DNA of 64,000 nt. It comes from Cylindrotheca closterium (lineage: Eukaryota > Bacillariophyta > Bacillariophyceae > Bacillariales > Bacillariaceae). The first letter of the stretch is position 1, and each line of letters begins with the position of its first letter. A program made the translations under genes and the position numbers. The stretch lies in contig CAKOGP040001759.1 of the NCBI GenBank assembly GCA_933822405.4, positions 305,645-369,644 on the forward strand, written 5' to 3'. This document shows positions 32,183-41,208 of the stretch, in pieces. The notes under the pieces were generated by a model, which searched no databases, was not told the origin of the DNA, and worked only from the letters and a program-made list of their open reading frames with translations.

Positions 32183-33586
32183 ATGAGTTCCGACGACGGC
32201 GACAATTCGGAAATACTCCGCACCGAAGACGAAGACAAGGTTACCGACTTGGAGGAAACGGAAGAATTTGCACATCAGACCACCTTGCAAGTCCGAAGAG
32301 AATCCTTCCGACCGATCAAGGATGAGGATCCCACCACCATGGAGATTAGTCGATTACCGCCCAAGTTACGGCCCTCTCTGTCCACTCGCATTTCTTACAA
32401 AATCAACAAGGCCGGCAAGGCCATGCACATTTTCAAGGAACGAAAAAAGAAACGGGTGGACGAAAGTCACAAACATTTCTTGACGGCTCATTGCATTCGA
32501 GATGGGATTCGGTATACTACCAAAAATACCAAGGACTCGTCCGATACTCAAACGGGAGAAGATGGATTTCGGGTCATCAAGAGAACCAAATTGCCCATTA
32601 CCACGGCCATTTCAGATGGGATTGACGATGACGAATCCTCATCGACCAAGTTTAGCAGTTCTTCGTCCTTTCTTGGGTTTGGAAACAAGAGCTTGGGTTC
32701 CAAGTCGTTTGAATTTAAGGAATATGCGCCTCAAGTCTTTTTGAAATTGAGAAATCATTGGGGGATCAGTCAAGCGGATTACATACAGTCCTTGGCGTCC
32801 GAAGAATTGTATTTGGATTTTCAATCCAATTCCAAATCGGGACAATTCTTTTTCTTTTCCGACGACAAGTTTTTCATGATCAAAACATTGACGCAACAAG
32901 AATGCACATGGCTCCAAGAATGTTTGGAAAAGTATTACCGACACAATATGAAATACGAAGCTACCCTGTTGGTCAAATTTGTCGGCATGTACCGCATCAA
33001 AGTACCTCGCCGAAAGTCCAAGAGGGGATTTCGCAAGACGCACTTTGTCGTCATGCGATCCACCTTTGATACAGTATTGCCAATGCACAAAAAGTTTGAT
33101 CTCAAGGGATCTCTTGTCGGTCGGGAAGCGAGTGAATCCGATAAGAAAAAACTCTTTCCTGTCCTAAAAGACAAGGATCTACAAAATTCTGGATTGAAAT
33201 TGCAATTGGGAGAAGAATACACGAGTAAAATGATGAAACAACTGGAAGTGGACTGCGACTTGTTGACTAGCCTCAATATGATGGATTATTCATTACTGGT
33301 GGGGATCTTTGACAAATCAAGAGTCGATCCAACCTATGGGATTGATGATCATACACTGCGAGAAATTCTGGCACAAGACAATTGTCTCCACTTTACGGAC
33401 CGGTTGGACGAACATGGGCTCATTTATTTCATGGGTATCATTGACTTTTTGCAGCATTATAACGCCAACAAGAAGTTTGAAACGGTGGCCAAGAGTTTTG
33501 TCAACAATTCCAGGGAAATTTCTTCCGTCAAGCCCAAATTTTATGCCAAACGCCTGGTGACCTTTATTGCCAAGTTTGTAGAGTAG
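32183..33586 (+). CDS. Phosphatidylinositol phosphate kinase
   Basis: 467 aa, single exon. I take the ATG at 32183 (MSSDDGDNSE), not the upstream in-frame one at 32120. The N-terminal about 170 residues are charged and Ser-rich. The lipid kinase domain starts around residue 175. It has the nucleotide loop SNSKSGQFFFFSDDKFFMIKT (ATP-binding Lys in MIKT), FDLKGSLVGR (hallmark of type I/II PIP kinases), DCDLLTSLNMMDYSLLVGI (catalytic region) and MGIIDFLQ (the metal-binding IID), and ends FYAKRLVTFI. The enzyme phosphorylates phosphatidylinositol phosphates to bisphosphates at membranes. The basic segment RRKSKRGFRK may help membrane binding. Whether it is type I or II cannot be set from the motifs I can read. 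Confidence 0.9.
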   Translation: MSSDDGDNSEILRTEDEDKVTDLEETEEFAHQTTLQVRRESFRPIKDEDPTTMEISRLPPKLRPSLSTRISYKINKAGKAMHIFKERKKKRVDESHKHFLTAHCIRDGIRYTTKNTKDSSDTQTGEDGFRVIKRTKLPITTAISDGIDDDESSSTKFSSSSSFLGFGNKSLGSKSFEFKEYAPQVFLKLRNHWGISQADYIQSLASEELYLDFQSNSKSGQFFFFSDDKFFMIKTLTQQECTWLQECLEKYYRHNMKYEATLLVKFVGMYRIKVPRRKSKRGFRKTHFVVMRSTFDTVLPMHKKFDLKGSLVGREASESDKKKLFPVLKDKDLQNSGLKLQLGEEYTSKMMKQLEVDCDLLTSLNMMDYSLLVGIFDKSRVDPTYGIDDHTLREILAQDNCLHFTDRLDEHGLIYFMGIIDFLQHYNANKKFETVAKSFVNNSREISSVKPKFYAKRLVTFIAKFVE

Positions 33587-34473
33587 ATCAAAAAACCTAC
33601 CTGCTATAGAAGCAACGCACGGGACAAAGTACGTACTACTATATAAAATGAATGTACTAAGAACAAACAGGAATGAAGATGACAATGGATGATGGCACAC
33701 AAACACACACGCACGTACATACAAGACTTCATCACAGCATACGTTCCGTATGGGGGGAACGAAGCATTTTGTAATGAAGAATCAATCAAAATCCATTAGT
33801 AGAACAAACAAACAAACAAACAAAATGAAGTTGATTGCAAATTTCCTCTAGTGGTGTATTGGCTTGTAGCCCTAACGCCTTCCTCCACCTATGATTAGGT
33901 TTCATTGGATATCATCAGAAAAACAAAAGCATTGATCCAAAATATAGCGCGGGTATGATGAAAACAACAATCAAATCCAATGGTCTGTCATCTTGATGGA
34001 ATAACCACTTGCATCCTAGAAACGAGAGTAGGTAATACTGCAGAGATGTCAAACCAAGATTCAAATTCAACGGTCGGTTACTGTACCGGTATGTTAGTCG
34101 GCATTGTCGAGAATGACTTCTTTTGTGACTGGTCCAACCAGAAGCTGTAGTACTCAAGTGACCGTTGGAAGCTACAGCGATTTTTGACGAATCCAATTCG
34201 GCTGATTCATCCAGTCATCTTCCATCTTGGGTGACCAAAATCGCACGTTCTCGCACGTACTTTGGGCAAATAGAAAGATATCATCTTGCATGTATCCTCT
34301 TTCTTTATCCATTTCTGTGTGTATTATTTGATTGGCAAACTCTGAAAGTCTCCACTGGCTGCATTGAAAAAAATCCAAGCTTTTACACTCAATACATTTC
34401 CACAAAGCCAAACGACATCCCCTCTTTCTTCTTGACCTTATCTTAGCTAGCTTCAGCATTTATATTGTTCAAC
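33587..34473. other. Intergenic, promoter of the flavin monooxygenase
   Basis: An (AAAC)n run at about 33803-33824 and TACCGGTA at 34084. A pyrimidine-rich stretch precedes the start at 34474. No gene recognised. Confidence 0.4.
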
Positions 34474-37251
34474 ATGCCAACCATTTCAGCCACTGCATTG
34501 AACAAGATCGCCAAGGACAAGTCTAAAAAACTTGCCGAGTTCTTCGAAATGGAGCCCATTCACGTTGATGTGAAGGATCCTCGCACCAAGAAGATCAAGC
34601 CTCACGCTCAGGGTGAGCACTTGCTTTACCTGTGGGACGAAATCTATGGAAATGATCCTGTGATGAAGTCCATCATTGTGGAGACTGTCACTGGTCCTTC
34701 CACTCCGGATATGGATTATTACGATGACCCTGTCAAGGGAAACCCAGCCATGCCTTACCAACAGATCCGTGCCTTGATTGGTGACGGTGGTAAATGGAAG
34801 TGGCCCGAGATTTATAAGAACCTTGATCTCCTTCCCCGCCGTGGTCCTGCCTGGCGTCACATTGATGACCCTTCCAACTTGGGAAAGATTGAAAATCCTA
34901 ACCCAGACATTGTTCCCCTCAAGTGTTTGGTCGTTGGTGGAGGACCCGTTGGTATCCGTCTTGCCATTGAACTTGCCTTGGGAGGTCACCGCGTCCAACT
35001 GTGGGAAAAGCGTCGAGAGATTATCGATGAAGCCACTGGTCTATTCAAGTCGGTCGGTTTCACCAATCGTGTCAACCGTCCTCACATTAACAACTTTTGC
35101 CGTAATGACTTGGATCGTCTCAATGGAAGAAACTTTATGACCCCCAAGATGTGTTACCCCGTCTTTACCAATGCTCACACTTCGTCTATTGGTATTGATG
35201 AAGCTCAGATGCTTCTCATGAAGACTGCTCTGATGATTGGTGTTGACTTCCGTCTAGGTGTCGGATACGATGGAGCTGACATTGAAGTGGATGAAACTAC
35301 TTCTCGTCCCCACTGGAACGTCGAATATTCCTGCGATGAAATGGCCCAAAAGCGTTACGGTATGGAAGCTTCTGGCATTGAACGATTCGACGCTCACTTT
35401 GGGTGCGATGGAGGACGATCTCGTGTCCGCTCTGCCCAAGTCGACTGGTTGGGAGAACCCAAGACCCGTCAATACAAGAAGATGTTTGGTATCGTTTCTA
35501 ACCTACGCAAGGTTAGCAAGGCTAAGCTTCGCGAACTCGGCTACACCGATGGTCTTGAACCAGAAGATCGTGCCGGACAAACCACGGGAGTTTTCTTCTA
35601 CAAGGCTTCCTACCATAACTACTTTATTTGCCATCCTTCCGCCAAAGAAATGGAAGAGAACAATATCCCATGGAAGGGTATCTTTGCATTTGACAAGGCC
35701 GGTGGTGAGAAGAATCAAGAGAAGACTGACATGAAGAATAACTTGAAGAAATTCATGACCAAGACGGCCAAAAAGCTCAATATCCCCATTGACGAGACCC
35801 TCGAAAACGACGGATTTGTAGCCGCGCCCAATGACGTCATGGGTTTCGATTTCTCAGAGTTTTACAACTGTGAGAAGAATGCTGCTGCCTTTGTTCCACC
35901 ATTGGATTGGAACGTGGAGCGCGACGGAGAATGGGAAATTCACTGTCCTCTTGTCGCTCTTTGTGGAGATGCTGTGGCTGATCCTAACTGGCTATTGGGC
36001 GTTGGTCTTCGTCGTGGATGGACCTCTGCTATGGATGCCTGCTTCTTTGCCGATAATCTCTACAACAACAAGTCCTTCAATGGAAAGCCTCCAAGTCTCG
36101 AAGAACCAATCACCGAACCCATCGAGTGGTCGGAACACATGGATAACATTATGAACCTGATGCAAAAGGTCGGAAATGCTTCACGAGAAGGAAAGCTCTC
36201 TGAAGAGATGGACACTGGTATGCTTGCTGAAAAGGGACCTGTTGTGACCCAAATTCGAAAGAAACTCAAGTCCAACAAGGTCGAAGCTCCTGTTCCACCG
36301 TATCAAATCCCAGTCAGTCCTTTCTTCCGATACAAGGAGTTTCAACTCGTTGTCAACCAGAGCTATTCCGGAAAGAATGTCAATATCAACGAGCACCCCT
36401 GGACCACTCGTGAAATTGCCATCTGGGAGCACAACAACAAGTACGTCGAACGTGGTGATGCCATCAAGCGCAAGGTTACTCGTCCTACTGCTGCCATGTT
36501 GACCTGGCCAAAGCGCTTTGAGTGCTCTGCTTTCTGGGGAATGATGAAGTTGCTGGCCGTGGATGGCAAGTCTGCCCCTGGTGTCGGCTCTGTGCCCGGT
36601 GCCAAGCCAGCTGCCGCTCCAAAAGACGTGGCTCCACCAGAAATCCAGAGGCCCAAGCTTGATACGTCCGAGGTTTACTCCCGAGCAAGTTTCAAGCAAA
36701 ACAGTCTTCGTGAGAGCTTGGTCGAAGCAGCCATGTCTGGTCCGCATGATACTCCTGGTTCTGGCCGAAACGCCGGTATCTCCAATCTTTTGGGTAAATT
36801 CCAACAGCCGAGTCCTCGTTCGCTTGCTCAACAAGCAGCAAATGCTAGGCCGAAAGTGGGAAAGCTCAATATGGATAACCAAAATGTACCACTCCCAGTT
36901 CAATTCCGCAAGGCCCCAGCACCAGCTCCTGCTGCCCCATTCTCGCCAGCTGATATGAAGGCAATCAAGCGCCTATCTACTCAGTTGGCAGACAATAAAG
37001 GTTTGGCTGCCCCACCACTTGCCGGGGCAGTTGACAGCGGCCTCATGTCCGAATTGAATGTTACTCGTTTGAACGCGGAGCAAGACGTCCTCAAGGCAAG
37101 ACTACAGTTTGCCAAGGCTGAAGTTGCCAAGGTCCAAGCCGAACGGGCAGCTGCTGATGCCAAATTGGAGTATGCCAATGCTGAATTGCAAGCGACACAG
37201 TCATTGCTAGCAGCTTACAAGGACATGGCAGACGCAATGTCGGGCAATTAA
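34474..37251 (+). CDS. MICAL-like FAD-dependent monooxygenase
   Basis: 925 aa, single exon; the ATG at 34474 follows TTCAAC. Residues 149-180 hold the FAD-binding Rossmann motif CLVVGGGPVGIRLAIELALG followed by a glutamate (WEKR). The next block (NFMTPKMCYPVFTNAHTSSI, then QMLLMKTALMIGVDFR) resembles MICAL flavin domains. FGCDGGRSRVR matches the DG motif, and VALCGDAVADPNWLLGVGL is the second FAD-contact GD motif. No CH or LIM domain is visible; instead the C-terminal third has Pro/Ala linkers and an Ala/Glu/Lys coiled coil (about 855-915). MICAL enzymes oxidise actin methionines, but that substrate is not shown here. Codon choice is strongly C/G-ending compared with neighbours, suggesting high expression. 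Confidence 0.75.
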   Translation: MPTISATALNKIAKDKSKKLAEFFEMEPIHVDVKDPRTKKIKPHAQGEHLLYLWDEIYGNDPVMKSIIVETVTGPSTPDMDYYDDPVKGNPAMPYQQIRALIGDGGKWKWPEIYKNLDLLPRRGPAWRHIDDPSNLGKIENPNPDIVPLKCLVVGGGPVGIRLAIELALGGHRVQLWEKRREIIDEATGLFKSVGFTNRVNRPHINNFCRNDLDRLNGRNFMTPKMCYPVFTNAHTSSIGIDEAQMLLMKTALMIGVDFRLGVGYDGADIEVDETTSRPHWNVEYSCDEMAQKRYGMEASGIERFDAHFGCDGGRSRVRSAQVDWLGEPKTRQYKKMFGIVSNLRKVSKAKLRELGYTDGLEPEDRAGQTTGVFFYKASYHNYFICHPSAKEMEENNIPWKGIFAFDKAGGEKNQEKTDMKNNLKKFMTKTAKKLNIPIDETLENDGFVAAPNDVMGFDFSEFYNCEKNAAAFVPPLDWNVERDGEWEIHCPLVALCGDAVADPNWLLGVGLRRGWTSAMDACFFADNLYNNKSFNGKPPSLEEPITEPIEWSEHMDNIMNLMQKVGNASREGKLSEEMDTGMLAEKGPVVTQIRKKLKSNKVEAPVPPYQIPVSPFFRYKEFQLVVNQSYSGKNVNINEHPWTTREIAIWEHNNKYVERGDAIKRKVTRPTAAMLTWPKRFECSAFWGMMKLLAVDGKSAPGVGSVPGAKPAAAPKDVAPPEIQRPKLDTSEVYSRASFKQNSLRESLVEAAMSGPHDTPGSGRNAGISNLLGKFQQPSPRSLAQQAANARPKVGKLNMDNQNVPLPVQFRKAPAPAPAAPFSPADMKAIKRLSTQLADNKGLAAPPLAGAVDSGLMSELNVTRLNAEQDVLKARLQFAKAEVAKVQAERAAADAKLEYANAELQATQSLLAAYKDMADAMSGN

Positions 37252-37915
37252 AAATGCAGCAAGATAGTTGATGGCATAGGTAGTGCGATGATTATATATT
37301 AGTAGTTTTAATATTTGCTTTGTCAATGTTACCACGCGCTAATTCATACGAACTTAGTAGGACTGGTACCGGTACTTTCAGCTTTCATTATACAGTATTA
37401 GTGAAATGTTCTCAACTTCTCGTCTTTGATTATGTGACGTCGACGGTTGTCAGCTGTGCTCGCATTCCGGTGGCACCATTTCTCTTCGTCTGATCTGGTT
37501 TGAACGCGCGTCAAGGCGGTAAGTCGCGTTCTTGTTTGAGCTGTAACATTGTTCTCCCGGCGAAATGACATGATTCGACTTAAGGATGTCAAGGCCCTGC
37601 TTCTCAAATCGACACGGCCGAGCGGAAAATATCGCAATCCTCTAAATTTCTGAGCTCCATTTGATTTCCTGTTAAGAGAAGATATTTATGTGGTTTCATA
37701 TTGACAGGAATCTGGTGTCTTGTTGAGACTTTTGGTCATAAGTGGAAAATTGCTTGTTCACCACATTTTCAAACCCAAGTGACAGTGCCTCATCGACCCT
37801 TTCTCCAAAAACGAAAAACGGGACCATTTCAGAGATACTCACTCTTGTGCAAATACAAAAATACCAGTTTTGTACTTCACAACACTCCCACCAACCCATC
37901 TCTTCACAACCTGAC
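37252..37915. other. Intergenic, nothing recognised
   Basis: TACCGGTA at 37367. The frame of the next gene stays open back to 37742, but the region reads like 5' UTR. Confidence 0.4.
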
Positions 37916-39214
37916 ATGCCCACCACTTTAGCACAGGATCAAGACGAAAAGAAAGAACCATTGAAAGCAGATAGCACAGAGAAAATCGACAAGATGTTGC
38001 ATCCTGAAACCAATGAAAACACCCATTCAAATGTGCAATCGCAAACGAAACGTGCTCAACTTCATCAGACCATCAGTGGAGCTACTGCAACAAGTGTGGC
38101 AGCTTTACGTCGTTCTGGTTTAAAATTTACTGATGTAGACGATCCGAATGCTTTAAGAGTTCAGAACCCTGGGCCTGGTGATATCCTGTTTGGTAGAGGG
38201 AGGGGCTTTCAGGAGCACCCGGGCAATCAGAGGATGCTCAAGATTATCTCCAAGTACAAACAGGCATACAAGTCTCAGAAACGCAGTAAGAAACGTGAAT
38301 TCGTTGAGGCTGTGTACGATGAGATCACAAGAGATGGAAGTAGATTCTTGAAGAAGTTAGAAGGAGAGAACTGTTGGGTTGAGGTCTCTATTCCGATCTC
38401 TCTCGAAAAGGTTAGCCACACTCTCAGAGGTAAGAGAAAGGGTGAAGAAGAACTCACCCCCGCTTCTACTGAGGCAGATGCATCGGATCAGTTGCTTCAT
38501 TTGCAGAAGCGACAAAGAGCCCATTCCCAAGCTGAATCTCCAAATGGGGGTACACCAATGGGTAAAAGGGCCCCCACCAACAATCGTCTGCAGGGATTGG
38601 GCGGCCAATTGCTCCCATCTTTGACATCATCAATGGGAGCAAGCACAATGGCACCTAATGGTGCTCATCCGTCACTGCAGAACGCAATCCAATCAGCCTT
38701 GGCAAATCAACAGTTTGGAGCTGCTGCTTCACAACGATTCCAAAGCAATGGTTCCGTATTCTCGTCCATGACTCAGGGACATTCGGCCTTCAATGGATTT
38801 CCACAAGGAGCATCGTCGAACTATGGTAATCCGTACATGCTTGAAGCTAACTTCTATGGAGTTCCACAAATGGCTGGTGGTGGATCCACCAATCCAGCAC
38901 TAGGAGTCGCACTAGGAGTCATTGGTGGGGGAGGTGCTGGATCCATGTTTGGTGCATCTTCGCTCTATGGAGGATCTGCTCTGGATGCTGCGCGTTTCGA
39001 ATTCTTACGAGAGCAACAGCAGCAGTTCGTGAAGGCTTCTGCTGCTGGCTCCAACAATGCCCTGCTGGCATTACAAGGTGGTGGTCTCCAATTATCAAAC
39101 AGTTCGTCAGCAACAATCACCACACCGCCCACTTCCTCAAAGCATGTCGAAGTTGCGATATCAGCATCAGACGCTTCGAACACCTCGCGAAACAAAGCGA
39201 CAGCTACAAGTTAG
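37916..39214 (+). CDS. DUF6824-type domain protein
   Basis: 432 aa from the ATG at 37916 (MPTTLAQDQDEKKEP). The frame extends upstream to an ATG at 37742, but that stretch is less protein-like, so the later start is preferred. Residues about 85-170 hold the same domain as the MORN-fusion protein: GDILFGRGRGFQEHPGNQRM, then YK..KRSKKREFVEAVYDEI, GSRFLKK and WVEVS....EKVSHTLR. The remainder is Gly/Ala/Ser/Gln rich with low-complexity stretches typical of transcription-associated proteins. A nuclear, DNA- or chromatin-linked role is often guessed for this domain but I know of no proof. No signal peptide. Confidence 0.75.
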   Translation: MPTTLAQDQDEKKEPLKADSTEKIDKMLHPETNENTHSNVQSQTKRAQLHQTISGATATSVAALRRSGLKFTDVDDPNALRVQNPGPGDILFGRGRGFQEHPGNQRMLKIISKYKQAYKSQKRSKKREFVEAVYDEITRDGSRFLKKLEGENCWVEVSIPISLEKVSHTLRGKRKGEEELTPASTEADASDQLLHLQKRQRAHSQAESPNGGTPMGKRAPTNNRLQGLGGQLLPSLTSSMGASTMAPNGAHPSLQNAIQSALANQQFGAAASQRFQSNGSVFSSMTQGHSAFNGFPQGASSNYGNPYMLEANFYGVPQMAGGGSTNPALGVALGVIGGGGAGSMFGASSLYGGSALDAARFEFLREQQQQFVKASAAGSNNALLALQGGGLQLSNSSSATITTPPTSSKHVEVAISASDASNTSRNKATATS

Positions 39215-39931
39215 AAACTTAATGATGTAGCAGTATAGTTCCATTACTTCATTACGGTGCACTGATCGTGTCGGACCTACCGGTACCGATGTCAAAGTCA
39301 GAGTAATTGTCTTTTTGAATCGATCGAGTCCGTAGACAGTCAAAAATTGGCGAACATATCCTTTTTTAATCTGGTCAGAGAACAACACGCACGAAAGTCT
39401 TTTTCTTACCGGTAATCTACAACTTGAAGCAATAATTGGAAAATAGCTTGGACAAGTGCTTGTATGATCGGAAGGCACAACAGTTGCGTTTCCAGAATTG
39501 AGAATTAGCGTGGCAGTGAAGCTCAAGATTTTGTGGACTTATCAGAGCTTGGGGACAAAATCCCCAATCACATGTCACTTGAGTTTGTCTCCCCAAAATT
39601 AGAAACACGAACAAGAAAATTCAAATTGATGGCACGATGGTAATACCGGTAGGTATATACATGGAAACGAATACTGGACGGCTAACAATTGCTAATGTAG
39701 TGTAATGTATAATATAAAAGAAATAGCGACTAAGATTTCCATTGACAGTTGCAAGTTTTCTGTAATCAGTTTGGATTCATGCTCCGCGATACCACACGCA
39801 GGTTCTCGTAGCTCTTGTGTTTGGTATTTAGGTCTGTTAGCTGTTTTCCCCTCTTCAACCCCAGAGTTGTCAACGAGAAGCGCAAGGCTGTGCATCTTCA
39901 GATAATGCAGCATAAGGAGCCATAAAAAGAT
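39215..39931. other. Intergenic between convergent genes
   Basis: TACCGGTA at 39278, 39408 and 39644. No gene recognised. Confidence 0.4.
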
Positions 39932-40630
39932 TCACTCTACTCGCTGAAATAGTTGAAAACTTTCAATTTTCTCCTTCGATTCATCATCGAATACAACCGA
40001 GCTCTTCATTCGAATTTCGTTCTTATCCGGTGACAAAACTCGATCAACTTTCACTACGTATCCATCGTCGCAAGCTCTCTTCGTAGTGCATACTCCCGAC
40101 TCAATGTAGGACACGGAATCCTCGAATCGCCTCCCTCGTATTCTGGCTGGAACTGGCTCGCCACCGATGGTGTAGGTTGAGGATGATTTAAGAGGACCTT
40201 TAATCGCAATGGTAATCATATTTCCTTGATGAGTTATCTTGTGAGTTGGTCTTGCTGCATTTGCAGCTCCACGCAAAGCCCATGGGACACCCTGGGCCGC
40301 CAAAAAGGGTCCAAAATTCTCATTCTTGATCAATTTGAAGGTTCCTGTAAGATCGACAGGTTGTTCCGCGTTCTTTGCCAGTCGCATTGCTTCATCATCG
40401 TGTGGCGGTACTGCTTTAGCGGATATTCTCTTTTCAATCGTGGCCTTTAGTTTGTCGTAAATTCGTAACGCCAAGTACAGAATCACGAGATTCCTGTACA
40501 GGGGCATGATCAAATTATCGACATTCTCCGAAATCTCTTCCAATTGGATGGTTTTGGCTCCATATCCCAAGCAAATGGCAGCGATTGCTACTGAGACAAA
40601 TGATGATTCGACAGAGGATAGTGGATTCAT
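39932..40630 (-). CDS. Membrane-anchored FABP/lipocalin-like (calycin) protein
   Basis: 232 aa from the ATG at 40630 (MNPLSSVESS). The N-terminal 60 residues contain two hydrophobic helices (VSVAIAAICLGYG and PLYRNLVILYLALRIY), likely membrane anchors. From about residue 90 the sequence reads VDLTGTFKLIKNENFGPFLA followed by GVPWALRGAANAARP, characteristic of intracellular lipid-binding proteins (G-T/W-K near the start, helix lid). Strand-like segments follow (ITIAIKGPLKSSSTYTIGGE), ending with FQLFQRVE. A role in binding fatty acids or other hydrophobic ligands is inferred from the fold. Its start is about 180 bp from the inserted copia element, which now separates it from its former divergent neighbour. 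Confidence 0.7.
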   Translation of the reverse strand: MNPLSSVESSFVSVAIAAICLGYGAKTIQLEEISENVDNLIMPLYRNLVILYLALRIYDKLKATIEKRISAKAVPPHDDEAMRLAKNAEQPVDLTGTFKLIKNENFGPFLAAQGVPWALRGAANAARPTHKITHQGNMITIAIKGPLKSSSTYTIGGEPVPARIRGRRFEDSVSYIESGVCTTKRACDDGYVVKVDRVLSPDKNEIRMKSSVVFDDESKEKIESFQLFQRVE

Positions 40631-40805
40631 GGAATATTCAGTATGGAGGATTTTCAGTGGGATAGAGGTTTGTTGACAATTATTTTGATGATTGTCACTT
40701 GTCGTTTTGTGTGGATGAACTCGCATACCGGTATCATACTGTATCTTCACCACGCACGAATGGAATGTATGTGCGTGATTGATTCACTTTCTTCGTATCA
40801 AATCA

Positions 40806-40811
40806 AATAGT
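40806..40811. repeat. Target-site duplication, left copy
   Basis: AATAGT immediately before the left LTR; the same six bases follow the right LTR at 47459-47464. Confidence 0.75.
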
Positions 40812-41178
40812 TGTAACAAAACCACGTTGATAAGGCTCAAACTAGGTTTTGGGGCGTTGTCAATTTGGGGTTGAATATAGTTTCGTTTGAAAATCGATTT
40901 TAAAATATTATGAGCAGTTTGAAGACTCAAACTTCTTTTAGTCGTGCTACATTCGTCTGATCTGATCTGAACCAACTCCAACCAATCCCGCTGGATTGTT
41001 AGTTATAGAATGTTGGAGATGTAGCGTGATAGCCGTAGCTTCTACGCTGACAACTTCCTCTGATCTGATCAAGTTGGATTCGTGTTGAGTTTTCTCACCG
41101 AATCCGACTCACTCGATCACTCAGACATTCAGTCGATTCGATCAAATCTCAGACCTCAGAATCCCTGGTATTCGTTCA
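40812..41178 (-). repeat. 3' LTR of the copia element
   Basis: 367 bp; on + it begins TGTAACAAAACC and ends GTATTCGTTCA, so the ends are TG...CA. A purine-rich tract lies against its inner edge (41179-41189, reading AAAAGAGGGAG on the minus strand), the expected plus-strand primer. Confidence 0.95.
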
Positions 41179-41208
41179 CTCCCTCTTTTGATCAAATCGA
41201 TGATCTTC

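Noticed and set aside
34165..34446. Plus-strand 93-codon frame before the flavin monooxygenase
   Set aside because: Ends just before the real start, has no motif, and reads like promoter and 5' UTR sequence.
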